Shown in pieces: positions 26,439 through 34,776 of a stretch of 64,000 bases of DNA. The notes beneath the pieces are model-generated. The model was not told where the DNA came from, searched no databases, and saw only the letters and a list, made by a program, of their open reading frames with translations. The translations under genes were made by a program, and so were the position numbers. This DNA comes from Pelomonas sp. CA6 (lineage in GTDB: Bacteria; Pseudomonadota; Gammaproteobacteria; Burkholderiales; Burkholderiaceae_C): contig NZ_JAKZFD010000004.1 of assembly GCF_022549225.1 (NCBI RefSeq), forward strand, positions 310,001 through 374,000. The letters are read 5' to 3'. Every line of letters starts with the position of its first letter. Position 1 is the stretch's first letter.

Positions 26439-28292
26439 TCAGCGCAGTTCGCGGTAATCGTAGTCCCGCTCCGGCGGCTGGCACTGGAAGGGCGGCGTGA
26501 TGCCCGTCGGCACCGCGGCACACTCCGCCAGCCATTCGTCGCCGGCACGGCTGCGGAACTCCTTGAGCCGCTGCACCAGATAGCGCGCCTTGTCGGTCTC
26601 GCCCACAGCATCCAGCGACCGCGCCCAGGCCATCATCAGTCTGACGTCGATCAGATGGTGGCCGGTGCGCCGCGCGGCCTCCAGCGTCTGCGCGCTGGGC
26701 GTGGGCGTGGTGGCCGCGGCATAGTCGGCCTGCGGCGAAAACAGCAGTGACGACTGCCCCGCGCGGATGCGCGACTCCAGGGATCCGGCCTTGGCCGGCG
26801 GCGCATAGATGACCACCACGCGCCGATAGTCGGCCACCGTCAGCAGCGCCGCCAGCGTCATCGCCGCCCCCACCAGCGCCCAGGTCACTCGGGCACCCTC
26901 GACCGGCTGCGCGCCTTCCCCACCGCCCTCATCGCTCCCGCCCAGCGCCAGCCCCAGCGCGAAGCAGGTCGGCAGCAGGAAGTACGCATACCACAGCGGG
27001 TACTCGAGCAGGCTGTGCAGGCCGATGGCCAGCACCAGCATGAAGGCCGCGCGTTGCGCCAGCGCCTGGCGTGTCTCAGGCTGCTGCGCCGACCTGCGCC
27101 AGGCCCGCAACAGGGCCCGCGCCAGCAGCGCCAGCACCAGCAGCCCCAGCGGCCACCCCAGCTCCACCAGCAGCTGCAGCGGCAGGTTGTGCGTGTGGTC
27201 GAAGAAGGCGATGGGCCGGTCGGGGAAGGGGGTCAGCGTCCAGGCCAGGTTGAACTCGCCCCAGCCCACGCCGGTGAGCGCATGCCGGTTCAGCAGCGTC
27301 CAGGCATTGGCCAGGATGGCCAGCCGGGACGGTGACCCGGCCCCTTCCGCCAGCCGCGCCTCGGCCCCGAAGGCCTGGCCATGGCTGTGCGTCCACCAGG
27401 CCAGCAGCAGCCAGGACAGCCCCAGCATCAGCGGCGTGGCGAGCAGGGCCCAGCGCGTCGCGCGGCTCAGCAAGCGGCGGTCCAGCAGGCCCCACAGCGC
27501 CAGGATGAGCACGCCCAGCATGCCGGTGCGCGACGCACTCATCACGATGGTGGCCACCAGCACGAACAGCAGCAGCGGCAACAGCACACGCTTCACCCGC
27601 TCGCCGCCCAGCCAGCGGGCGATCGCCCCGCCCTCCGCCAGCCACACCGCCGCGACGGCGGCCCACATCAGCAGGCTGGCCAGATGATTGGGCTGGCGCA
27701 TATTGCCCACGGCGCGGCCAGCCAGTCCCGACCGGGCGATCCAGCTGCCGTCGGCCCGTTCGGGCATGAAGACCTGCACCACGCTGACCGCCACGCTCAG
27801 CAAACCGGCCAGCAGCAGCGCCGCCGCCAGCGCATCCATCACCGACGCACGCCGGTTGGCGGGTATCGCCTGCCCCAGCAGGGTCACGGCCAGCGCCGCA
27901 GCCAGCAGACCGGCACTGGCAAGGCCCATGGCCCAGGGCTGGCCCGTCAGCAGCGGCGGGGCCAGCGCCGCCAAGGTCATGATCAGCAACGCCAGGCCGG
28001 CATCTCCCAGGCGGGCGACGAAGCGCGGCACCGCGCCCAACGGCGCGCGCATCCCGTGAGACGCCCAAGAGCCGGCGCCCCCCAGAGGCGCCAGACGCCA
28101 CCAGGCGGCAGCCACCAGCACCAAGCCCCAGCCACCCAGCGCCAGCAACTGGTTGTACAGCGTGGCCGACGGCGTCTGGTTGTAGGCCAGCAGCGGTGCG
28201 AGCGTCGTGCCGATCAGCAGCCCAGGCCAGAGCCAGGCGAGATGGGGCCCTGGCGCATGCGCGGTGGGTGGCGGGTAGGAGGATGAGGACAT
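26439..28292 (-). CDS. PglL-family O-oligosaccharyltransferase / O-antigen ligase-like protein
   Basis: This 617-residue polytopic membrane protein (about 12 hydrophobic segments) has a Wzy_C-type loop (GVGWGEFNLAW...FDHTHNLPLQLLVELGWPLG). It also has the EYPLWYAYFLLP motif that distinguishes PglL/PilO-type O-linked glycosyltransferases from other Wzy_C proteins. A soluble C-terminal tail follows (about 500-617). These enzymes transfer lipid-linked glycans to Ser/Thr of pilins and other exported proteins. It starts at the ATG at 28292; an upstream in-frame reading from 28310 adds only six residues. It follows the tfpZ-like gene on the same strand, in a pilin cluster. Confidence 0.88.
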   Translation of the reverse strand: MSSSSYPPPTAHAPGPHLAWLWPGLLIGTTLAPLLAYNQTPSATLYNQLLALGGWGLVLVAAAWWRLAPLGGAGSWASHGMRAPLGAVPRFVARLGDAGLALLIMTLAALAPPLLTGQPWAMGLASAGLLAAALAVTLLGQAIPANRRASVMDALAAALLLAGLLSVAVSVVQVFMPERADGSWIARSGLAGRAVGNMRQPNHLASLLMWAAVAAVWLAEGGAIARWLGGERVKRVLLPLLLFVLVATIVMSASRTGMLGVLILALWGLLDRRLLSRATRWALLATPLMLGLSWLLLAWWTHSHGQAFGAEARLAEGAGSPSRLAILANAWTLLNRHALTGVGWGEFNLAWTLTPFPDRPIAFFDHTHNLPLQLLVELGWPLGLLVLALLARALLRAWRRSAQQPETRQALAQRAAFMLVLAIGLHSLLEYPLWYAYFLLPTCFALGLALGGSDEGGGEGAQPVEGARVTWALVGAAMTLAALLTVADYRRVVVIYAPPAKAGSLESRIRAGQSSLLFSPQADYAAATTPTPSAQTLEAARRTGHHLIDVRLMMAWARSLDAVGETDKARYLVQRLKEFRSRAGDEWLAECAAVPTGITPPFQCQPPERDYDYRELR

Positions 28293-28378
28293 GGGCTTGC
28301 AACAAGGCACCGCGGCCCCTTCGGGGCGGCGGCTGAAGCCCGCACTCTATCTGCTCGGCGCGCCCTGGCGCGTCAGGA

Positions 28379-29140
28379 TCAGAAACCGTCCAGCGGCACG
28401 AAGCCCACCGGATCGCCCGTGGAACGGTCAACCAGCACCGACCAGTCGCTGCGCCTCGCCAGCATGGGGATCACCAGCAGATCGCCAACCGGCCGTCCCG
28501 CCGCGCGAGCCGCCTCTTCGCCGACGGCCTGGTCCTGTGGATGCTTCTTCAGCAGATCCGCCAGAGACACGCCCACCTTCAGGGCCTGCTGGCGCGCCTC
28601 GTCGTCCCAGGCACGCCAGTACTTGGGCCGCATGCCCAGGTCAACCCCGGCCAGGCCCATCATCGTGGCCTCGGCCTTTTCCTCTCCGTGGGGCATCTCG
28701 ATGCGCAGCAGTCGGGGCCCAGTCCAGGACAGCGTCCGCAGCGGGGGCGGCGCCAAGGGCAGTTCGGACTCCACCACGGCGACCGCCGGCACCACGCGGT
28801 AGCGGTCCACCTCCAGCACCAGGGCGACCGGGCGGGCGAGGTGGACGGTGTAGAGGCCGTAGCCCAGGGCGGCCAGCTGCAGCATGACGACGACGCACAT
28901 GTCCCGAACCAATTCGCGACGAGGCTTGCGAACGTCGAACACCGCCAGCGTGATCAGGGGCCCCATGATCACATCGACCGAGACCAACAGCAGGAACAGC
29001 TCCGCGCCGCCCGATACCGTCCGATAGGGGGACGGGTACCACAACCCAAAGACCAGCGCTGCGGCCAAGCCGGCCACCAATATGCTGCCAAGAATATGGA
29101 GTCCGGCAGCCGTCAGGCGCGACTTCATCAAGGACCCATG
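28379..29140 (-). CDS. TfpX/TfpZ-family type IV pilin accessory protein
   Basis: This 253-residue protein has N-terminal membrane segments (about 10-32, 48-68 and 75-95; LHILGSILVAGLAAALVFGL and AELFLLLVSVDVIMGPLITL) and a periplasmic C-terminal half. It matches the TfpZ family, whose members are encoded beside pilin genes and modulate pilus assembly or glycosylation. The ATG at 29140 is chosen because GAGGA, overlapping the stop of the upstream ligase-like gene, is correctly spaced from it; later ATGs exist at 29128. Only 14 bases separate the two genes, so they are cotranscribed. Confidence 0.85.
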   Translation of the reverse strand, partial: HGSLMKSRLTAAGLHILGSILVAGLAAALVFGLWYPSPYRTVSGGAELFLLLVSVDVIMGPLITLAVFDVRKPRRELVRDMCVVVMLQLAALGYGLYTVHLARPVALVLEVDRYRVVPAVAVVESELPLAPPPLRTLSWTGPRLLRIEMPHGEEKAEATMMGLAGVDLGMRPKYWRAWDDEARQQALKVGVSLADLLKKHPQDQAVGEEAARAAGRPVGDLLVIPMLARRSDWSVLVDRSTGDPVGFVPLDGF

Positions 29141-29154
29141 CATCGTCATCTTCC

Positions 29155-30489
29155 TCAGAACCAACCATGCAGCCAATAGCGCGGCCGCATCTCTTGCCCT
29201 TCTACCTTGTTGATCCAGCGGCTGGCCGACAAATGGGGAGAAGGTTGGCGGTACTCCATCCAGGCCACGCCAAGATGGACCGCCATGATTGCAGCCACCG
29301 CCAGATGCCCCACGGAAACCCGACGTCTGGCAGGAACCTCGGATGGAGTGTCTGCCTTGTACCAGGCGCAGGCCAACCCAACGGCGATGGCCACCCAGAC
29401 TTGCGGTAGAGGCATCACGAGGTTGCCCGACAGCCCGGCGTCAACCGCGATCGCGATGCAGGCCGCCACCAGACCCGGCCCCCAGGCCTGAGCTTCCTGC
29501 TCACGCCTCGCTCTCAGCCGGCGCAACAGGCACCAGAGCCCATACAAGACCGCCGCGAGCAAAGCCAGGGCCGCGGGCCAGCCCAGTTCGGCGGCCGTCT
29601 GCAGGTAGAAATTGTGGGGGTGAGCCGCATCGCCCCTGGGCACACGGGAAAAGTGCATGGGCCCAACCCCCAGCCAGGACTGCGCCGCGTCGTCCAGCGC
29701 ATAGCGCCAGAGCAGCAGACGCGCATTGGCGCTGGCGGTGTTACCCACCGCCTCCATCACACTGACGCCAAACCACTTCAGCGTCAGCAAGCCCAGCACC
29801 CCGCCCATGCCGATCGTGACTGCCGCGCGACCGACATAGGGGCGTGCTTGCCGCCCCATCGCCAAGCCAACAGCAACCGTTGCGACAACGGTGGCCAGAA
29901 GGGTGGCACGGGCCACCAGAAAAGTCGCGATGAACGCACAAAGAAACGCCGTGGCGAGCCCCATCCAACGCAGGTCTTTTCGGGTAGCACTAAGGGATAC
30001 GGCCAGCGCCAGCGGCAGCCCCACCGTTTGAACATGGTTCAGAAACCTGGGGTTGTCATAGCCAAAGACCAATTCTTGCGATTGCACTTGGCCCTCACTG
30101 AGCAACACCATGGCCAAGCTCAGCAAGAAAATCGCGCCGTAGACAAGCAAGCCCGCTTGAAGCCACATCAGTAGCCGCGAACGCATCTCCTCCGCCAGCC
30201 TGGACACAGAGGCAGCCAATACGACAAGCCCCAGCAATAGCGCCAACTCGCGCATAGCTGTTCCTGGCTGCACCGAATACAACCCACTGGTCACCGACCA
30301 GGTCAACGCTGTAAAGAGACCCACGCGGACGGACTTACGAGGCCAACCCCATAGGCACAGCAGCGATACGCTGAGCAACAGCAAAGCTTCTGTAATTCGC
30401 GCAAAGTCATGTGCGCTGCGGCCCTGTACCAGTAGCAGATGAACTAGGGGAGCAAAACCCGCATAGAAACCAAGTCCTGTCACCAGCAT
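29155..30489 (-). CDS. O-antigen ligase-like protein, possible pilin glycosyltransferase (TfpO/TfpW-like)
   Basis: This 444-residue polytopic membrane protein (about 11 segments) carries a Wzy_C loop with DDAAQSWLGVGPMHFSRVP and AAHPHNFYLQTAAELGWPAA. It lacks the EYPLWY motif of its neighbour at 26439-28292, so the two ligase-like proteins belong to different subgroups. It lies directly downstream of the pilin gene, after the pilin terminator, and overlaps the ribosome site of the TfpZ-like gene. In Pseudomonas and Acinetobacter a ligase in this place (TfpO) glycosylates the C-terminal Ser of the pilin. The pilin here also ends in Ser, so that role is plausible. Base composition is less GC-rich than the flanks. 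Confidence 0.8.
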   Translation of the reverse strand: MLVTGLGFYAGFAPLVHLLLVQGRSAHDFARITEALLLLSVSLLCLWGWPRKSVRVGLFTALTWSVTSGLYSVQPGTAMRELALLLGLVVLAASVSRLAEEMRSRLLMWLQAGLLVYGAIFLLSLAMVLLSEGQVQSQELVFGYDNPRFLNHVQTVGLPLALAVSLSATRKDLRWMGLATAFLCAFIATFLVARATLLATVVATVAVGLAMGRQARPYVGRAAVTIGMGGVLGLLTLKWFGVSVMEAVGNTASANARLLLWRYALDDAAQSWLGVGPMHFSRVPRGDAAHPHNFYLQTAAELGWPAALALLAAVLYGLWCLLRRLRARREQEAQAWGPGLVAACIAIAVDAGLSGNLVMPLPQVWVAIAVGLACAWYKADTPSEVPARRRVSVGHLAVAAIMAVHLGVAWMEYRQPSPHLSASRWINKVEGQEMRPRYWLHGWF

Positions 30490-30504
30490 GCGTTGATCCA
30501 ACGG

Positions 30505-30527
30505 AAAAGGGGCCCTTCGGGCCCCTT
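30505..30527 (-). terminator. Terminator after the pilin gene
   Basis: A 9-bp stem (AAGGGGCCC pairing with GGGCCCCTT, three-base loop) is followed on the minus strand by TTTTCC, 20 bases after the pilin stop. Partial read-through would reach the ligase-like gene that starts 16 bases further on, so pilin is likely to be expressed in large excess over its downstream genes. Confidence 0.8.
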
Positions 30528-30545
30528 CAAGCAGTCTTAAGAAAA

Positions 30546-30974
30546 TCACGAGCCCTTGCAGCTGGCGGGCAGATACTTCAGATCAATCGGATTGGAGGAG
30601 CCCGCTTGGCACTTCCAAGAAATAGACTCGTTATTCGAGTTCGCCACGATTTCCAAAGTTTTACCACTAAGCTGACTGACCTTGCTGCTACCGGTCACGG
30701 TAATCTTGGTTCCGTCAAATGCAATACCACCAAGAACGCCGTTATTAGGAATCGCCGGCATTGGAATATCTGCAGTAGTCGGCATCGTACCCTTGACGGT
30801 GTACCACTCCTGGATATTTGTTTTAGGCTGGGTGGTCGCAGCGATCAGCTCCGAGACATTGGCACGCACCGTGTAATCACGATACGCCGGCAGCGCCACC
30901 GCCGCCAGGATGCCGATGATGGCCACGACGATCATCAGTTCGATCAGCGTGAAGCCTTGTTGAACGCGTTTCAT
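30546..30974 (-). CDS. pilA: Type IVa major pilin (PilA/PilE)
   Basis: This 142-residue prepilin has a seven-residue basic leader ending in Gly (MKRVQQG), then the methylated Phe and the invariant [20 protein letters not shown] helix with Glu5. PilD would cleave after Gly7. The C-terminal domain has the disulfide-loop Cys122 and Cys139, and the protein ends CKGS with a terminal Ser. AAGGAG lies eight bases before the ATG at 30974, so the longer upstream reading is rejected. GC content is lower than in neighbouring housekeeping genes, as is common for fast-evolving pilins. It is preceded by a sigma-54-type promoter and followed by glycosylation-type genes. Confidence 0.95.
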   Translation of the reverse strand: MKRVQQGFTLIELMIVVAIIGILAAVALPAYRDYTVRANVSELIAATTQPKTNIQEWYTVKGTMPTTADIPMPAIPNNGVLGGIAFDGTKITVTGSSKVSQLSGKTLEIVANSNNESISWKCQAGSSNPIDLKYLPASCKGS

Positions 30975-31013
30975 GAGAGCTCCTTCAAGGAGGGGTTGAG
31001 ATATCCCCCTAAA

Positions 31014-31029
31014 TGCAGGGGTCGTGCCA
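31014..31029 (-). promoter_or_regulatory. Sigma-54-type promoter of the pilin gene
   Basis: On the minus strand TGGCACGACCCCTGCA matches the sigma-54 consensus TGGCAC-N5-TTGCA with one change. GG and GC have the required ten-base interval. It places the start of transcription about 30 bases before the pilin ATG. Pilin genes of Pseudomonas are controlled by sigma-54 with PilS/PilR, which supports this reading. Confidence 0.75.
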
Positions 31030-31048
31030 GCCGCACCGCCTTGCAATA

Positions 31049-31064
31049 TGTGATGTACGTCACG
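31049..31064. promoter_or_regulatory. CRP/Vfr-like palindrome upstream of the pilin promoter
   Basis: TGTGA-TGTACG-TCACG matches the CRP core TGTGA-N6-TCACA at nine of ten positions and sits in an AT-rich patch. It lies 20 bases upstream of the -24 element of the pilin promoter. The gene upstream (31219-31998) encodes a class II cyclic-nucleotide phosphodiesterase-like protein. Whether a CRP homologue binds here is not known. Confidence 0.5.
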
Positions 31065-31218
31065 AAATATGGCCTGGACGGCATCTGGGCTGACAAAACG
31101 CGTCACTCGTCGCTGACCAAAATGGTCATTCCAGGCCCGCGCGGCCAGGATGTGTCACTCCGAAAGCTTGCAGCATGGCTCGGCCTCCGGTCATCCCACA
31201 AGTGCGGGCAACTGCGCA

Positions 31219-31998
31219 TCAACCCCAGCGAAACACATGCCCCGCCTCCAGCAAAGCCGGTGCATGGGGCGTCTCCAGCGTCACCAACTCCGCCATCACG
31301 GCCGCCTCTTCGCCGGGTTTCACATGGGTGATGTGGAGCCGGGTGGGCTGGGAGAGCTGGGTCAGTTCCTCGGTCAGCAGCGACGGGCACAAATGGCGAC
31401 TGACCTGCGCCAGCTCTTGTTCGTCGTCGCCAAAAGCGGTCTCGATGACCAGGTCGGCCACCTTGAGCTCGGAAAGCCGGGCCCAGAGCTCGGGGTTGGG
31501 ACCGGTGTCGCCGGTGTACACCCACCAGCCGGCGGGGCCGGTGTCCACGGCAAAACCGACGGCAGGCACGGTGTGACGCGCGCTCAGCACCTCGATGCGT
31601 CGGCCGCCGAGATCCAGCTGCTGGCCGGTGTCGATCACCTGGAAACGCAGTGCCGGCTGCTCGGGCGATGGCAGACGGGTGAAATCGGGCCAGATCACAC
31701 CGTTGAACACATGGGTGCGCAGGGCCAGCACGGTGGGCGCCAACGCATAGACCTGGATGGGCGGTCGGCCGGCCTGCAGGCGGCGGCGCAGCACGGCATC
31801 GGCCAACAGCGCGATGGACATCACATGGTCCAGATGCGAATGGCTGACCAGGATGTGGTCGATGCGCGCGAGCGCATCCAGATCCAGATCGCCCACGCCG
31901 CTCCCGGCGTCGATCAGGATGTCGTCATCCAGCAGGAAGGAGGTGGTTCGGTATCCGGCGGCTATCGCCCCGGAGCACCCCAGCACGCGAATCATCAT
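31219..31998 (-). CDS. Class II cyclic-nucleotide phosphodiesterase-like metallo-beta-lactamase-fold protein
   Basis: This 259-residue protein has no signal peptide. The metal site HSHLDHVMSI at residues 53-62 fits the start of the class II cAMP phosphodiesterase signature better than generic metallo-hydrolases. Further metal-site elements are the SARHTVPAVGF, YTGDTGP and HITHVKPGEE regions. Yeast PDE1 and Vibrio CpdP are class II enzymes that hydrolyse cAMP. Substrate is inferred only. The start could be either of two adjacent ATGs (31998 or 31995). It stands upstream of the pilin gene on the same strand, about 245 bases away. Confidence 0.82.
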   Translation of the reverse strand: MMIRVLGCSGAIAAGYRTTSFLLDDDILIDAGSGVGDLDLDALARIDHILVSHSHLDHVMSIALLADAVLRRRLQAGRPPIQVYALAPTVLALRTHVFNGVIWPDFTRLPSPEQPALRFQVIDTGQQLDLGGRRIEVLSARHTVPAVGFAVDTGPAGWWVYTGDTGPNPELWARLSELKVADLVIETAFGDDEQELAQVSRHLCPSLLTEELTQLSQPTRLHITHVKPGEEAAVMAELVTLETPHAPALLEAGHVFRWG

Positions 31999-32117
31999 GT
32001 GCGGGACTGTAGAACCAGCCGGGACTGGCGCTAAGCGCCGATTTCTCGATTCGGGGACTTATTGGACATCCCGGCCAGCGCGGCCGGGCAGCGCGTGAAA
32101 AGCTGCACGCGGCCCGG

Positions 32118-32774
32118 TCAGGCCTGCACGAACTGCATCTGCGTGCCGGCCAGCTCGATGAGGTCGCCGTTCTTCAGCGCCACCGATTCACCGGTCAGCG
32201 GCGTGCCATTGACCAGCGGACGGGAGGCACCTTCCACATGCGCGAACACATAGCCGCTGGGCCTCTTGGTGATGGAGGCCACCTGCACGCCGGGCTTGCC
32301 CACCGTGGTGACGACCTTGGTCAGGCTGACCTCGCGGCCGGCGGCCGGGCCATTGAGCACCTTGATCGCGGCCGGCAAGCTGTTGCTGGCCGCGGGAGGC
32401 AGCCCGCCAAAGCCCGAAGGCAGGCCGAAGCCCGAACTGGGCGCCGCGCTGGGGCGCAGGATCATGGTCTTTTCGTAATCGGCGCTGTCCTCGGACAGGT
32501 ATTTGATCTTGTACTTGCCGATCTCGATGACGTCGTTCTGCGCCAGCAGCTGCTTCTTGACCGCCTTGCCGTTGATGTAGGTGCCGTTGGTGGAGTTCAG
32601 GTCTTCGATGAAGACGTCGGCCCCCACCATCTGCAGCACGGCGTGCTCACCGCTGACGGCCAGGTTGTCGATCACGATGTCGTTGTACGGCCGGCGGCCG
32701 AGCGTGGTCTTGTCCTTGGTGATCTGGACCTCCTTGATCACCACGCCATCCAGCGATACCACCAGCTTGCCCAT
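32118..32774 (-). CDS. FHA-domain protein with two FHA-like modules
   Basis: This 218-residue cytoplasmic protein has a canonical FHA domain in residues 1-95, with the phosphothreonine-binding residues Arg27, Ser41/His44 (SGEH) and Asn60-Asn63 (LNSTNGTYING). A Gly/Pro/Ser-rich linker (about 110-135) joins a second, degenerate FHA-like module (140-218). FHA domains bind phosphothreonine peptides. The next genes upstream encode a PP2C phosphatase and a Ser/Thr kinase, so it is a likely reader of that kinase. The start at 32774 has GAGG about eleven bases upstream. Confidence 0.92.
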   Translation of the reverse strand: MGKLVVSLDGVVIKEVQITKDKTTLGRRPYNDIVIDNLAVSGEHAVLQMVGADVFIEDLNSTNGTYINGKAVKKQLLAQNDVIEIGKYKIKYLSEDSADYEKTMILRPSAAPSSGFGLPSGFGGLPPAASNSLPAAIKVLNGPAAGREVSLTKVVTTVGKPGVQVASITKRPSGYVFAHVEGASRPLVNGTPLTGESVALKNGDLIELAGTQMQFVQA

Positions 32775-32881
32775 GCTTGACCTCGAGTTATTGCTTCGTT
32801 GCCGCGGTTCCGGCGGCATTTCGAGAAAGGACGGCGCCGCCCGACCTGTCTCGCCCCCGCAGAGGGCGGGGACCTGTGGAT

Positions 32882-33676
32882 TCATCGGCGGCCCGAACCC
32901 AGACTGAAGGGCCACCAAACGCGCGCTTTCGTGCGACTTTCTGCACGAATCAGCACGACCGCAATATTATCCTTGCCGCCCATGTCATTGGCGGCATCAA
33001 TGAGGGCCTGGGAGGCCTCGGGCAGGTCGGGGTGGCTTTGCAGCAACTGCTGCAGGCTGAGCTCGTCGATCATGTCCGACAGGCCGTCGCTGCACAGCAG
33101 ATAGAGGTCGCCCGGCTGCACCTCGTGCTCGTGCAACTCCAGCATCACGGTATCTTCCACGCCCACGGCGCGGGTCACCAGGTTGCGGTTGTTGGAGAAC
33201 ACCGCTTCCTCGGGCGTCAGCAGGCCCGCGTCAAGCTGCTCTTGCAGCAGCGAGTGGTCACGGGTCAGCTGCATCAGCTGGCTGCCGCGCAGTCGATAGG
33301 CGCGCGAATCCCCCACATGGCCCAGCAGCAGCCCCTGCGGGCGGAACACCGCCAGCACCAGCGTCGTCCCCATGCCGGCATAGCGAGGGTTGGTGTTGGC
33401 CGCGTTGAAGATGGCGCGATTGGCGTTGTCGACGCAGATGTCCATCGCGCGGCGCACGTCCTGACCGGATACGCGATCGCCCGCCTCCTGCAGCCAGCGT
33501 CCCAGCTCGTTGCGGATGAAGCTGGTCAACATCTGGCTGGCCACCTCGCCGGCGTTGTAGCCACCCATGCCGTCGGCCAGCACGGCCAGCCCCACCCGCT
33601 CATCCACGGCCACCGAATCCTCGTTGTTGCTGCGCACGCGGCCGGTGTCGGTGGCGCTGAAGAACTCCAGGGTCAT
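32882..33676 (-). CDS. PP2C-family Ser/Thr protein phosphatase
   Basis: This 264-residue phosphatase of the Stp1/PppA type has metal-binding motifs SNNEDS near residue 18, ADGMGGYNAGEVAS near residue 35, a central GDSRAYRLR, and the C-terminal LCSDGLSDM and KDNIAVVLI. No membrane segment is present. Its start overlaps the kinase stop by four bases (ATGA), so phosphatase and kinase are translationally coupled. It probably reverses phosphorylation by the kinase at 33673-34758. Confidence 0.95.
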   Translation of the reverse strand: MTLEFFSATDTGRVRSNNEDSVAVDERVGLAVLADGMGGYNAGEVASQMLTSFIRNELGRWLQEAGDRVSGQDVRRAMDICVDNANRAIFNAANTNPRYAGMGTTLVLAVFRPQGLLLGHVGDSRAYRLRGSQLMQLTRDHSLLQEQLDAGLLTPEEAVFSNNRNLVTRAVGVEDTVMLELHEHEVQPGDLYLLCSDGLSDMIDELSLQQLLQSHPDLPEASQALIDAANDMGGKDNIAVVLIRAESRTKARVWWPFSLGSGRR

Positions 33677-34758
33677 GTGGTTCTGGGTGGCTCGTCGGAA
33701 GAGGGAGGCTCATTTTGCCCCGGGTCCTGAGGCCTCAAGCGTAAAGTATCCGCGAAGGCTGCGGACTCCCCCACGTTGGGTGGATTGCCAGCGGGACCAG
33801 AAGATGCCGCAAGCGCCGGATCGAGTTGGGCCAGCACCGCCTCCAGGTCCTGCGCCAGCTGTTCGCCGCTCTGATAGCGCAGCTCGGGTCGCTTCTCAAG
33901 CGCCAGCGCCAGCACCAGCGCGAGCGACTCCGGCAGCTCGGCTCGCAAATGGCGCACGTCGGGCGCCGGCTGGTTGGCGATCTGGTACATCAGCTGGGCC
34001 ATCGAGTCCGACTGATGCGGCAGCCGCCCGGTCAGCAACTGGTAGAGCATCACGCCCAGCGAGTACAGATCGCTGCGGCCGTCCACCGGCAGGCCGGCCA
34101 GTTGCTCGGGCGACATGTAGGACGGCGTGCCCAGCACCAGGCCCGTCCGGGTGCGGCTGCCATCGGCCATGCGCGCGATGCCGAAGTCCATGATCTTGAG
34201 CGCGTTGCCCACGCGATCCAGCATCACGTTGGCCGGCTTGATGTCGCGGTGGACCACGCCCTGGCTGTGGGCATAGTGCAGCGCGCGCGCCAGACGAGCG
34301 CCCAGCTTCAAGGCCTCGCCGACCGGCAACAGCTGGCCGGGGCGCGTGTGATGGCTGAGGTCGCGCCCCAACACGTACTCCATCGCAATCCAGGTGTCGT
34401 GGCCGTCCGGGGTCTGGCCGGCCTCCAGCACCTGCAGGATGTCGGGATGCTGCAGATGGCGGGCGGCCGAGGCCTCGCGCATGAAGCGCTGTTTGACATC
34501 GGCCAGATCCTCGGCCGCGAACTCGCGCTGCAGCGCCAGGCGCTTGACCGCCACCTGGCGGCGGCTGGGCAGGTGCGTGGCCTTGTAGACCACGGCCATC
34601 GCGCCACGGCCGATCTCCTCGCCCAGCCGATAGTCCTGCAGCGACGCGGGCTCGATCACATGGGGCACGGGCTGCGTCGTGGGCAGCTCGGACTCCGCAG
34701 GCGCGGATTCGGCCGACGCTCGCCCCAGCAGACGCTTCAGGAAACCACCGGTGCCCAT
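33673..34758 (-). CDS. Cytoplasmic Ser/Thr protein kinase (Hanks type)
   Basis: This 361-residue protein has its kinase domain in about residues 43-305. Visible are the Gly-rich loop IGRGAMAVVYKA (49-60), Lys72 (VAVK), HRDIKPANVML with Asp172, DFG (191-193) and SPEQLAG in the activation segment. All catalytic residues are present. There is no transmembrane helix or PASTA/extracellular sensor, so it is soluble, unlike PknB-type kinases. The C-terminal 55 residues are low-complexity. It forms an operon with the PP2C phosphatase (four-base overlap) and the FHA protein. Targets are unknown; no type VI secretion genes are in the window. Confidence 0.95.
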   Translation of the reverse strand: MGTGGFLKRLLGRASAESAPAESELPTTQPVPHVIEPASLQDYRLGEEIGRGAMAVVYKATHLPSRRQVAVKRLALQREFAAEDLADVKQRFMREASAARHLQHPDILQVLEAGQTPDGHDTWIAMEYVLGRDLSHHTRPGQLLPVGEALKLGARLARALHYAHSQGVVHRDIKPANVMLDRVGNALKIMDFGIARMADGSRTRTGLVLGTPSYMSPEQLAGLPVDGRSDLYSLGVMLYQLLTGRLPHQSDSMAQLMYQIANQPAPDVRHLRAELPESLALVLALALEKRPELRYQSGEQLAQDLEAVLAQLDPALAASSGPAGNPPNVGESAAFADTLRLRPQDPGQNEPPSSDEPPRTT

Positions 34759-34776
34759 CTGCGTCTCCCTTGAGGA

